Source of the DNA: Hungatella sp.
GTDB lineage: Bacteria > Bacillota > Clostridia > Lachnospirales > Lachnospiraceae
DNA length: 64,000 nt
NCBI GenBank assembly: GCA_022792815.1
Contig: JAAWBS010000046.1
Location: 1-64,000 of the forward strand
Direction: 5' to 3'
This document shows positions 48,355 through 57,853 of the stretch, one piece after another (within the stretch, counting starts at the first letter, position 1; each line of letters begins with the position of its first letter). The notes beneath the pieces were generated by a model. The model did no database searches and had not been told where the DNA came from. It saw only the letters and a program-made list of their open reading frames with translations. The position numbers and the translations under genes were made by a program.

Positions 48355-50283
48355 ATGAAGGTAACATTAAAAGACGGAAGCGTCAAAGAATACTCCCAAC
48401 CCATGTCAGTCATTGACATCGCGGCGGACATAAGCTCAGGCCTTGCCAGGATGGCCTGCGGCGGGGAGATCGACGGGGAGAGCGTGGATCTGAGAACTGT
48501 GGTGGACAGGGACTGTCAGCTGAACATTCTGACGGCAAAGGACGAGAAAGGCCTGGCGGCTCTGCGCCACACCGCAAGCCATGTGATGGCCCAGGCAGTC
48601 AAGAGGCTGTATCCGGATGCCAAGCTGGCCATCGGACCTTCCATTGCCGACGGATTTTACTATGACATCGACTTCGCCTCCCCCATCACGGCGGAGGAAC
48701 TGGAGAAGATCGAGGCTGAGATGAAGAAGATCATCAAGGAGGCCCTGCCTCTGGAGCGGTTTACTCTGCCCAGAGAGGAGGCTCTGGCTCTCATGAAGGA
48801 GAAGGAAGAGCCCTACAAGGTAGAGCTCATCGAGGATCTGCCGGAGGGAGAGGAGATCAGCTTCTATAAGCAGGGAGAATTTACGGACCTGTGCGCAGGC
48901 CCTCACCTGATGAACACCAAGGATGTGGGAAAGGCCTACAAGCTGACCAGCATCGCCGGAGCCTACTGGAGAGGCAATGAGCACAACAAGATGCTGACCC
49001 GTATCTATGCCACGGCATTTGCGAAGAAGGAGGAGCTGGAGGCCTACATCACCATGATGGAGGAGGCCAAAAAGCGGGATCACCGGAAGTTGGGAAGAGA
49101 GCTGGGATTGTTCCTGATGCACGACGCGGGACCGGGATTCCCCTTCTTCCTGCCCAAGGGCATGATGCTCAAAAATACGCTGATGGAGTACTGGAGAGAG
49201 ATCCACAAGAAGGCAGGATATGTGGAGATCTCCACCCCCATCATCTTAAACAGAAGCCTGTGGGAGACCTCCGGCCACTGGGATCACTACAAGAACAACA
49301 TGTACACCACGGTCATCGACGAACAGGACTACGCGGTAAAGCCCATGAACTGCCCGGGCGGAGTCCTGGTCTATGCCTCCGAGCCCCGTTCTTACCGGGA
49401 TCTTCCTCTGAGGCTGGGGGAGGTGGGACTGGTACACCGCCACGAGAAGTCGGGACAGCTCCACGGTCTCATGAGGGTGAGATGCTTTAACCAGGACGAT
49501 GCCCATATCTTCATGACTCCGGATCAGATCAAGGAGGAGATCATGGGGGTGGCCAGGCTCATCGACAATGTGTACACACTCTTTGGATTCAAGTACCATG
49601 TGGAACTGTCCACCAGGCCCGAGGACAGCATGGGAAGCGACGAGGACTGGGAGATGGCTACAGACGGCCTGAGAAGCGCTCTCGACGAGCTGGGCCTGGA
49701 CTATGTGGTCAATGAGGGAGACGGCGCCTTCTACGGACCTAAGATCGACTTCCATCTGGTGGACGCCATCGGCAGAACCTGGCAGTGCGGCACCATCCAG
49801 CTGGACTTCCAGCTGCCCCAGCGGTTCGAACTGGAGTATCAGGGGGCAGACGGGGAGAAGCATCGCCCCATCATGATCCACCGGGTGGCCTTTGGCTCTA
49901 TCGAGCGGTTCATCGGAATCCTCATCGAGCACTTCGCCGGGGCATTCCCCACATGGCTGGCTCCGGTGCAGGTGAAGGTCCTTCCCATTTCCGACAAATT
50001 CATCGAATACGCCGAGGATGTGAGGAGACAGCTTGACGAGGCAGGGATCCGGGTAGAGCTGGATACCCGCTCCGAGAAGATCGGCTACAAGATCCGGGAG
50101 GCCCAGATGCAGAAGATCCCCTACATGCTGATCGTGGGGCAGAAGGAGCAGGAGGAAGCCAAAGTGTCCGTCAGAAGCAGATTCGAGGGAGACGAGGGCC
50201 AGAAGTCCACAGACGAGTTTATCCGTGCAGTGAAGGAGGAGATCGGTTCCAGAGCAGTGCGCCAGGTGAATCAGGTTTCCTAG
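48355..50283 (+). CDS. thrS: Threonine--tRNA ligase
   Basis: TGS, SAD and class II catalytic domains; start MKVTLKDGS after AAAGGAG. Confidence 0.98.
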   Translation: MKVTLKDGSVKEYSQPMSVIDIAADISSGLARMACGGEIDGESVDLRTVVDRDCQLNILTAKDEKGLAALRHTASHVMAQAVKRLYPDAKLAIGPSIADGFYYDIDFASPITAEELEKIEAEMKKIIKEALPLERFTLPREEALALMKEKEEPYKVELIEDLPEGEEISFYKQGEFTDLCAGPHLMNTKDVGKAYKLTSIAGAYWRGNEHNKMLTRIYATAFAKKEELEAYITMMEEAKKRDHRKLGRELGLFLMHDAGPGFPFFLPKGMMLKNTLMEYWREIHKKAGYVEISTPIILNRSLWETSGHWDHYKNNMYTTVIDEQDYAVKPMNCPGGVLVYASEPRSYRDLPLRLGEVGLVHRHEKSGQLHGLMRVRCFNQDDAHIFMTPDQIKEEIMGVARLIDNVYTLFGFKYHVELSTRPEDSMGSDEDWEMATDGLRSALDELGLDYVVNEGDGAFYGPKIDFHLVDAIGRTWQCGTIQLDFQLPQRFELEYQGADGEKHRPIMIHRVAFGSIERFIGILIEHFAGAFPTWLAPVQVKVLPISDKFIEYAEDVRRQLDEAGIRVELDTRSEKIGYKIREAQMQKIPYMLIVGQKEQEEAKVSVRSRFEGDEGQKSTDEFIRAVKEEIGSRAVRQVNQVS

Positions 50284-50311
50284 AATAGAACGTCCCAGAC
50301 AACACAGAGAA

Positions 50312-50352
50312 AAAGAGTCCGTTCAATCTGATGAGCGGGCTCTTCTTTTTTT
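50312..50352 (+). terminator. Rho-independent terminator
   Basis: AAGAGTCCGTTCaatctgatGAGCGGGCTCTTCTTTTTTT. Confidence 0.85.
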
Positions 50353-50486
50353 GGAAACATCTCACAAATATTTTACAAAAAAGTTCACAAAACAGTTGAC
50401 AAACACCTATAAATATAATATTATAATAACACATATAACATTATATAACAACTTATAAAAATCAAAAAAAGCGGAGGGCTAAGTTT

Positions 50487-51464
50487 ATGAAGCAGGAACA
50501 CATGGATCAGATTAACGTTGCAGTGAAGGCCGTGGCAGAGAAGAAGCATATCAATCATTTTTACTTTGTAGCATGCGGCGGTTCTCAGGCATTTATGATG
50601 CCGGCACAGTATATTTTTGACAGAGAGATTCCCACTCCCGCGAGTATCTATACTTCCAATGAATTTGTGCACAGAGCGCCTGCGGCCCTGGGTCCGGATT
50701 CCGTCGTGATCACCTGTTCCCATTCAGGCAATACTCCCGAGACCGTAAAGGCCACGGAGGTGGCGAGAGAGAAGGGTGCCACCACCATCGCTCTGTCCAA
50801 CCTGGTAGACTCTCCTCTGTGGAAGGCTGCCGAGTATCCGCTCCACTATGACTGGGGAAAAGAGGCGGATGCCAGCGATCTGAACAAAGGCGTCCTGTAC
50901 TCCCTGATCTTTCGGATCCTCAACACCGTGGCTCCCTGTGAGAAGTATGAGAAGGCCGTCGCTTCCGTGGAGAATCTTCACGAGGTGCTTGAGAGAGCGA
51001 AAGCACTCTATGCAGATACCGTAAAGGCGTGGGGCAAGAAATACAAGAGAGAGGAACTGATCTACACCATGGGCAGCGGCGCCTGCTACGGAGAGACCTA
51101 CTCTTTTGCCATCTGTCTGCTGATGGAGATGCAGTGGATCCATTCCAACTGTATCCATTCCGGCGAGTATTTCCACGGACCCTTCGAGGTGACGGATTTT
51201 GACGTTCCCTTCATCATCGTGAAAGGCCTAGGCGCCACCAGACCTCTCGACCAGAGAGCTTACGACTTCTGCCAGAAGTACTCGGAGAGCATCATGCTGG
51301 TAGACTGCGAGACCTTCGACCTGACCGGCATCGACGAGGAAGTCAGAGAGTATTTCGCTCCCCTGGCAGCAGGTGCGGTTCTCCGCTCCCTGGCAGATGC
51401 CTTTGCATACGAGAGAGGCCATGACTTAAGCGTCCGCCGCTATATGTGGAAGATGGAATATTAA
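50487..51464 (+). CDS. SIS-domain sugar isomerase/deglycase (FrlB-like)
   Basis: SIS domain (FVACGGSQAF; ITCSHSGNTPET); context with FrlD-like kinase, ABC transporter and GntR. Confidence 0.82.
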   Translation: MKQEHMDQINVAVKAVAEKKHINHFYFVACGGSQAFMMPAQYIFDREIPTPASIYTSNEFVHRAPAALGPDSVVITCSHSGNTPETVKATEVAREKGATTIALSNLVDSPLWKAAEYPLHYDWGKEADASDLNKGVLYSLIFRILNTVAPCEKYEKAVASVENLHEVLERAKALYADTVKAWGKKYKREELIYTMGSGACYGETYSFAICLLMEMQWIHSNCIHSGEYFHGPFEVTDFDVPFIIVKGLGATRPLDQRAYDFCQKYSESIMLVDCETFDLTGIDEEVREYFAPLAAGAVLRSLADAFAYERGHDLSVRRYMWKMEY

Positions 51465-51520
51465 TGGGGGATCCGTTTTTCGGACAGACGGCGTAAGCAG
51501 GAAAAGAGGAGGAAGAGGAA

Positions 51521-52858
51521 ATGAAGATGAAACGAGCAGCAGCATTGGCACTGGCCTTGGTCATGGGATTGTCCCTGACAGCCTGCAGCAACGGGGCCGA
51601 TAATCAACCGGACGGCCAGACACAGGCAGCAGGCGGACAGTCGGGTGCGGGCAGTCAGTCCGGCGGGGAAAAGATTGTCATCAATTTCTTTCACCGCTGG
51701 CCCAACGACCCGAAGAACTCCATGTTTAAGGAACTGATCGATCAGTATATGGCGGAGAATCCCAATGTGACCATCAACATGGACTGTATCTTAAACGATC
51801 AGTACAAGGAGAAGATCCGCATGGTGGTAAGCACGGATGAGATACCGGACATTTTCTCCTCCTGGTCAGGAACCTTTGCCCAGGAGATGATCGCCTCCGG
51901 CAATGTGGCGCCTCTTAATGGACTGTACGAGTCGGATCCGGAGTGGGCCGGCAAGATCGCCAAGGCCAGTATAGACGGTTTTACCTTTGACGGCGAGATT
52001 TACGGGGTGCCCTGGTCCCAGGACGGCAAGGTATTTTTCTACAACAAGAAGATTTTTGCCGACAACAATATTCAGATTCCCGCCACATGGGATGAGTTCA
52101 TCGGTGTTCTGGATGCCTTAAAGGCGGCGGGATATGAGACTCCCATCGTGGAGGGGTTGACAGACAACTGGGCTATTCTTCACTATCTGGGGACCATGAA
52201 TCAGAGGATGGTGGATCCGGGAGTCCTGGCCAAAGACTATACGGTAGCCACAGGGGAATTCACGGACCCGGCCTATGTGGAGGTCTTAAAAAAATGGCAG
52301 CAGCTCGTGTCCTACATGGGAGAGGTCTGTGTGGCCATCGACCACGAGACGGCCAGAGGCACCTATTTTGCCACGGGCGAGGCGCCTGTCATGTATCTGC
52401 AGCTGGCAGAGATCCCTCATATCGAGAAGCTGATCCCGGAGGATTTTGAGTACGGGTTCTTCAACTTCCCGGCATTTGAGGAGGGAAAAGGCGACACAAA
52501 GGCTTTGACAGGAGCTCCAGAAGGATTTATGATCAGCAACAAGACCAAGCATCCCGAGGAGTGCGAGAAGTTTTTAAAATGGCTGGTGAGCAAGAACGGC
52601 GGAGAGGCGCTGACAGTCAAGTGCGGGGACATCTCCAGCGTGGACGGGGCCGTGGACGAGACCAATGCCCTTCCGTCCCAGCTGGAGGCCATGGACATGA
52701 TTAAGTCTGCCTCCATGCTGGCACCATGGTTTGACAATGCGTGCGATGCCTCTGTCTATACGGTATACGGCCAGGGGGCACAGGCTATCGCCACAGGGGA
52801 CGAGACACCGGAGAGCGTGATGACACAGGTGCAGGAGGCGGCGGCATCCCTGCACTGA
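51521..52858 (+). CDS. Sugar ABC transporter substrate-binding lipoprotein
   Basis: Lipobox SLTACSN; family 1 SBP. Confidence 0.92.
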   Translation: MKMKRAAALALALVMGLSLTACSNGADNQPDGQTQAAGGQSGAGSQSGGEKIVINFFHRWPNDPKNSMFKELIDQYMAENPNVTINMDCILNDQYKEKIRMVVSTDEIPDIFSSWSGTFAQEMIASGNVAPLNGLYESDPEWAGKIAKASIDGFTFDGEIYGVPWSQDGKVFFYNKKIFADNNIQIPATWDEFIGVLDALKAAGYETPIVEGLTDNWAILHYLGTMNQRMVDPGVLAKDYTVATGEFTDPAYVEVLKKWQQLVSYMGEVCVAIDHETARGTYFATGEAPVMYLQLAEIPHIEKLIPEDFEYGFFNFPAFEEGKGDTKALTGAPEGFMISNKTKHPEECEKFLKWLVSKNGGEALTVKCGDISSVDGAVDETNALPSQLEAMDMIKSASMLAPWFDNACDASVYTVYGQGAQAIATGDETPESVMTQVQEAAASLH

Positions 52859-52886
52859 GGGAATCATCGGACACCAAGTAAACAGT

Positions 52887-52918
52887 AGGGGAGAGGAAGG
52901 AGAAGCCTTTCCCCTTTT
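52887..52918 (+). terminator. Intra-operon hairpin/attenuator between SBP and permease genes
   Basis: AGGGGAGAGGaaggagaagCCTTTCCCCTTTT. Confidence 0.65.
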
Positions 52919-52941
52919 CAGAAAGATGGGATTGATTTAGA

Positions 52942-53826
52942 TTGAAAAAGAGAAGAAATTTGGAGGCTCTGGCCTTTGCGGTGCCGGCTCTGCTGATCTT
53001 GAGCCTGTTTGTGTTCTATCCGCTGGTCAGAAATATGATCTATAGTTTTCAGTCGTTTACATTGTCTTCTGTGGCAAAAGAGTGGGTGGGGCTGAAAAAT
53101 TATATGACACTGTTTTCGGACAAGATTATCTTGACCTGTCTGAAAAATAATATTCTGTACGCATTGATCTCAATCGTGATTCAGGTTGGTTTCGGCCTTG
53201 TGTTGGCGGCTGTCCTTGAGGACGTGGCCTTTCGGAAGCTGTCCCCGGTTTTGAGAAGTATTTATTTTGTTCCAACCGTGATCTCCATGACCGTAGTCTG
53301 TCTGCTGTTTGAGTTTATCTACAACCCACAGATCGGTCTGCTCAACAGCTTTTTAGAGATCATCGGACTTCCCGGACTCACCAGAATCTGGCTGGGAAGC
53401 AAGAAGACGGCCATGTTCTCGGTCATCGCCGTATCTCAGTGGCAGAGCACCGGTTATGTGACCATGCTTTTTATCGTGGCGATTCAGAAGATTCCCAAGG
53501 ACCTGTACGAGGCGGCCCAAGTGGACGGGGCCGGCAAGATCAAACGATTCTTTTATATCACGGTTCCCCAGGTACGTCAGATGTTTTTTGTGACCATGAT
53601 TCTGACAGTCTCCGGCGCGTTTACCGTATTCAACGAGCCCTATATCCTGACAGGAGGAGGGCCGGGGACGGCCACTATGGTGCTGTCACTTCACATGTAC
53701 CAGACGGGATTTGTAAAGAACAACATGGGCTATGCATCCACGATCGCTATGGTGATCTTTGTGATCACGGCGCTCCTGTCGTCGGTTCAGTTCTTCAGCT
53801 TTGGGGCGGAAAAGGGGGAACGGTAG
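52942..53826 (+). CDS. Sugar ABC transporter permease (TTG start)
   Basis: EAAQVDGAGKIKRFFYITVPQVRQ. Confidence 0.92.
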   Translation: MKKRRNLEALAFAVPALLILSLFVFYPLVRNMIYSFQSFTLSSVAKEWVGLKNYMTLFSDKIILTCLKNNILYALISIVIQVGFGLVLAAVLEDVAFRKLSPVLRSIYFVPTVISMTVVCLLFEFIYNPQIGLLNSFLEIIGLPGLTRIWLGSKKTAMFSVIAVSQWQSTGYVTMLFIVAIQKIPKDLYEAAQVDGAGKIKRFFYITVPQVRQMFFVTMILTVSGAFTVFNEPYILTGGGPGTATMVLSLHMYQTGFVKNNMGYASTIAMVIFVITALLSSVQFFSFGAEKGER

Positions 53827-54669
53827 ATGAGGAAAGGAAAGAAACTTAGAGTGTACGGGCCGGGCGAGGTTTTGTGGCTGGCGGTGCTTCTGCTTCTGGC
53901 AGCAGCCATCGTCTATCCGCTGTTCTGGATTCTCATGTCCTCGTTTAAAGACTATCAGGGGATATACGGAAACGTGTGGGGGTTTCCCGACGTGTGGCAT
54001 GGGGAAAATTATATAACTGCCTGGAACAAGGGAATCTCCCAGTACTTTGTCAACAGTGCCGTCGTGACGGTGGTCACCATCGTGGGAGTGGTGCTGACGG
54101 CCTCCTTTGCCGCTTTCGGCATCTGTCAGACCACAGGAGCCCTGGGCAATGCCGTCTTCCTGCTGTGCATGTGTGGTCTGCTTTTGTCACCCCAGGTCTG
54201 TCTTCTGCCTCTGTTCATGCTCCTTCGGACGCTGAAGCTTAAAAACACGCTGTGGGCCATGATTCTTCCCTACATCGCCTTCCGGCTTCCGGTGTCCATC
54301 ATGATGATCCGCTCCTTCTTCGTGGGGATCTCCAAAGAGTTGGAGGAGGCGGCTACCATCGACGGAGCCTCTCTGTTCCAGATCTACCGACACATCTATC
54401 TGCCGCTGTCAAAGCCGATTTTGTCCACCGTGGTGATCATGACCGCTTACTACGGATGGAACGAGTTTATGTTTGCCACCATATTTGTGGACAGTTCCAA
54501 ACTCCGCACCATCCCTGTAGGTCTTATGACGTTTCGGGACGGTCTGATGACAGAGTGGGGAGTGGTCCTGGCCGGTATGGTGATCGCCTGCCTGCCCATT
54601 ATGATATTGTTCCTGTTGATGCAGAAAAGCTTTGTCCGGGGCATGTCCGCCGGTTCAGTGAAAGGATAA
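53827..54669 (+). CDS. Sugar ABC transporter permease
   Basis: EAATIDGASLFQIYRHIYLPLSKP. Confidence 0.93.
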   Translation: MRKGKKLRVYGPGEVLWLAVLLLLAAAIVYPLFWILMSSFKDYQGIYGNVWGFPDVWHGENYITAWNKGISQYFVNSAVVTVVTIVGVVLTASFAAFGICQTTGALGNAVFLLCMCGLLLSPQVCLLPLFMLLRTLKLKNTLWAMILPYIAFRLPVSIMMIRSFFVGISKELEEAATIDGASLFQIYRHIYLPLSKPILSTVVIMTAYYGWNEFMFATIFVDSSKLRTIPVGLMTFRDGLMTEWGVVLAGMVIACLPIMILFLLMQKSFVRGMSAGSVKG

Positions 54670-54673
54670 GGGT

Positions 54674-55486
54674 ATGAGATTAATAGCCATAGGAGACAAT
54701 GTGACAGACTGCTATCTTGATGAGGGAATCTATTTCCCGGGGGGAAACGCGGTCAATGTGGCGGTAAACTGTAAGAAGAACGGAGCCGAGAGAGTCAACT
54801 ACATCGGCATCTTCGGAGACGATGACAGGGCAGACTACATCAAGGAATGTCTGAGGGAGGAGGGCGTGGAGTTTGTGCGTTCCAGAAAGGTCCATGCCCA
54901 TACGGCCCAGCCCAAGGTATATCTGAAGGACGGAGACCGGGTTTTTGCGGCGGGCCCCAGGGACAGCTGTCAGCATCTGTTTGCCATCAAGATCGTGACG
55001 GAGGACATGGAGCTGATCCGGGAGTTTGACATTTGCCACACCAGCTGCTTTTCCAACCTGGAATATGAGCTGCCGGCATTGGCAGAGCTCTGCCAGGTGT
55101 CCTTCGATTTTTCGGAGCGGCGGGAGGAGGAATACTTGGAGAGAACCTGTCCCCACCTCACCTTTGCCTTTTTCTCGGGATCGGATCTGGAGGAAGAAGA
55201 GTGTCAGGCCCTGATGAAAAAGGTTCACGGGCTCGGCACGAAGATCGTGGGCATCACCAGAGGGGCAAAAGGAGCCATCTTCTACGACGGTGCCAAGATC
55301 TACCGTCAGGGAATAAAAAAGGTGGAAGCGGTAGATACTATGGGAGCAGGAGACAGCTTTATCGCCGGATTTTTGACGGCTTACGGGGACGGAGCACCCA
55401 TGGAGGAAGCTCTGGACTATGCCGCCCAGCGGTCTGCTCTCACCTGTCTGGTAAGAGGCGGATTCGGTCACCCTCATCAGGCATAG
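54674..55486 (+). CDS. PfkB-family carbohydrate kinase (fructoselysine 6-kinase FrlD-like)
   Basis: YFPGGNAVNVAVNCKKNGAERVNYIGIFGDD; DTMGAGDSFIAGF. Confidence 0.88.
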   Translation: MRLIAIGDNVTDCYLDEGIYFPGGNAVNVAVNCKKNGAERVNYIGIFGDDDRADYIKECLREEGVEFVRSRKVHAHTAQPKVYLKDGDRVFAAGPRDSCQHLFAIKIVTEDMELIREFDICHTSCFSNLEYELPALAELCQVSFDFSERREEEYLERTCPHLTFAFFSGSDLEEEECQALMKKVHGLGTKIVGITRGAKGAIFYDGAKIYRQGIKKVEAVDTMGAGDSFIAGFLTAYGDGAPMEEALDYAAQRSALTCLVRGGFGHPHQA

Positions 55487-55506
55487 AAAGATTGGGCAAT
55501 ACCAAA

Positions 55507-55555
55507 GGTCCTAAGGGATGATCAGGCCGGTCCTGAAACTTCTTAGGGCCTTTTT
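55507..55555 (+). terminator. Rho-independent terminator
   Basis: GGTCCTAAG...CTTAGGGCCTTTTT. Confidence 0.8.
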
Positions 55556-55649
55556 GTATCACAGGAAATTCAGTCTGCAGGGCGGAGAGGAGAGAACTGA
55601 CGGAAAATGGAACTATGAACCGGTTTTCATAAGCGGCCGGATTTGATGA

Positions 55650-55678
55650 TTGATAGAACCGGTTTTTTATTATATAAT
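55650..55678 (+). promoter_or_regulatory. Sigma-A promoter of GntR gene with AACCGGTT inside the spacer
   Basis: TTGATA-17 bp-TATAAT; AACCGGTT at 55657-55664. Confidence 0.8.
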
Positions 55679-55760
55679 GGATACCAAGGTCCAAATACCT
55701 TTCGACCCTACTTCTATCAGGGGCCTTAGTATGAAAAGATAAGATAGCGAGGAACGATAT

Positions 55761-56534
55761 ATGTTGGATCAAAATGCGGCAACCCCTTTATATGAACAGC
55801 TGAAGCTGGCCATCAAGGAGGGGATCAAGACCGGTCAGTTTCAGCCGGGCACCAGGCTGCCCAGCGAGGCCGAGCTGGAGAAGCTCTATGACGTCAGCCG
55901 GATCACCGTGCGCCGAGCCGTGAAAGAACTGTGCGAGGAAGAGATTCTGGCCAGGAAGCAGGGCAAGGGGACTTTTGTCTTAAACACGGCGGACATAAGC
56001 TACAAAAGGCTGGACCGCACCGTAGGCGGTTTCCACGACTCTCTGGTTCAGGAGGGCAAGGTTGCCACAGTTGACATCCTGGAGAAATCAGTCATCCATG
56101 TCAATCCCTCCTATGCCAGGGATTTGGGCATCGATGAGGAAGAGGACGTGGTCTGTCTGAAACGGCTCATGTATGCCGACGGGGTTCCGGTGATGATCGA
56201 TACCGCATATATCCCAGAGAAACGATTTCCGGGAATCTATGACAAGCTGGAGGGGAATGTGGCTCTGTTTCGTCTGATGGAACAGGGATACGGCGTCAAT
56301 CTGGAGCATTATTATAAGGTGCTGAAGGTGAGAAAAGCCACGAAAGACATGGCCCGCCTGCTGAACTGTCATCAGGGGGATCCCATGTTTGACCTCTTTA
56401 AGATCACTTATAATGACAGGGGGATTCCTCAGAGCATCTCCGTCTCCATCTTAAAGGGAGAGGATACCTACTATGTCATCTCCAGCGAAGAGGAAGACCG
56501 AATCAATCAGAGCGGCTTAAGCTGGAAAGTATGA
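55761..56534 (+). CDS. GntR family (UTRA/HutC) transcriptional regulator
   Basis: PLYEQLKLAIKEGIKTGQFQPGTRLPSEAELEKLYDVSRITVRRAVKEL. Confidence 0.95.
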   Translation: MLDQNAATPLYEQLKLAIKEGIKTGQFQPGTRLPSEAELEKLYDVSRITVRRAVKELCEEEILARKQGKGTFVLNTADISYKRLDRTVGGFHDSLVQEGKVATVDILEKSVIHVNPSYARDLGIDEEEDVVCLKRLMYADGVPVMIDTAYIPEKRFPGIYDKLEGNVALFRLMEQGYGVNLEHYYKVLKVRKATKDMARLLNCHQGDPMFDLFKITYNDRGIPQSISVSILKGEDTYYVISSEEEDRINQSGLSWKV

Positions 56535-56566
56535 ACGAGGGAGTTTGAGGGGGGGAAAGAAGAGAC

Positions 56567-57415
56567 ATGAAAAAAAGATATCTGATTATGACGGCGGCAG
56601 TGCTGGTCTCCGCTCTGCTGCAGGCGTTTACGATGAATATTTTCCTGGAGCCCGTGGGACTGCTGCCCAGCGGTTTTACCGGCATCGCAAGTCTTCTGTC
56701 CAAGATCCTGGGACTGGTGGGGATCCGTTTTTCCACTTCCCTGGGCATGGTGGTTTTAAACATTCCGGTTGCCCTGTTCTGCTACCGTCAGATCGGGAAA
56801 AAATTTGTCCTGTTTTCCATGGTTCAGGTGCTTCTGTCCAGTATCTTTCTTCAGGTGATCAAAAGCGAGCCTCTGTTTGACGATGTGCTGTTAAACATCT
56901 GCTTCGGAGGTTTCCTCTATGGCCTGGCTATCGCCATTGCCCTCAAAGGCAACGCTTCCACGGCAGGCATGGATTTTATCGCCCTGTATGTGTCCAACCG
57001 TCTGGGCAAATCCATCTGGCAGTACGTGTTTGTCTTCAACTGCGGCCTTCTGTGCGTGTTCGGCGCCATGTTTGGCTGGGAGAATGCAGGGTATTCCATC
57101 CTGTTCCAGTTTATCGCCACCAAGACCATCGACAATTTCTATCACCGGTTTAAGCGCGTGACCCTGCAGATCACTACCCAGAAGCCCGAGGAGATCGTCA
57201 GAGAATACATCAGCTTCTGTAAACACGGCATGTCTGTGGTGGAGGGATACGGCGGATACAGCAAAAAGAGTATGGGCCTTCTGCACACGGTGGTGTCCAC
57301 CTATGAGGTGCAGGACATTGTATATCATCTGCGGCAGGTGGATCCGGGGATCATCATCAATGTGATGCCCACAGAGACATTTATCGGTACATTTTACCAG
57401 AAACCCCTGGATTAA
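56567..57415 (+). CDS. YitT family membrane protein
   Basis: Multi-TM N-terminus plus C-terminal DUF2179-like region (YGGYSKKSMGLLHTVVSTYEV). Confidence 0.9.
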   Translation: MKKRYLIMTAAVLVSALLQAFTMNIFLEPVGLLPSGFTGIASLLSKILGLVGIRFSTSLGMVVLNIPVALFCYRQIGKKFVLFSMVQVLLSSIFLQVIKSEPLFDDVLLNICFGGFLYGLAIAIALKGNASTAGMDFIALYVSNRLGKSIWQYVFVFNCGLLCVFGAMFGWENAGYSILFQFIATKTIDNFYHRFKRVTLQITTQKPEEIVREYISFCKHGMSVVEGYGGYSKKSMGLLHTVVSTYEVQDIVYHLRQVDPGIIINVMPTETFIGTFYQKPLD

Positions 57416-57427
57416 AAGGAGGAGACG

Positions 57428-57853
57428 ATGGAGTATATTCTGGTCAGTGCCTGCCTTCTGGGAGCCCGGTGCAGATATGACGGGGCCGAGAAGGCAGACC
57501 ACAGAGTGACGGCGCTGCTGAAGAGGGAAAATGTGGTCTTGATCCCGGTGTGTCCGGAGCAGCTGGGGGGCATGTGCACCCCAAGAGAGCCGTCGGAGCG
57601 GAGAGACGGAGGCGTGTGGAATCAGAAAGGGGAGGAAGTGACCTCCTTCTATGAGAGAGGGGCCGGGGAGGCTTTAAAGCTGGCCCGCCTCTATGGATGC
57701 CGGTACGCCATCTTAAAAGAGAGAAGCCCTTCCTGCGGATGCGGATGGATCTATGACGGAACCTTCACCGGGACCCTGATTCCGGGGGACGGGGTGACAG
57801 CGGGGCTTTTGAAGGCCCACGGCATCCGGGTCTACGGAGAGAGCTGCCTCTGA
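57428..57853 (+). CDS. DUF523 domain protein
   Basis: YILVSACLLGARCRYDG; PVCPEQLGGMCTPR; LKERSPSCG. Confidence 0.92.
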   Translation: MEYILVSACLLGARCRYDGAEKADHRVTALLKRENVVLIPVCPEQLGGMCTPREPSERRDGGVWNQKGEEVTSFYERGAGEALKLARLYGCRYAILKERSPSCGCGWIYDGTFTGTLIPGDGVTAGLLKAHGIRVYGESCL

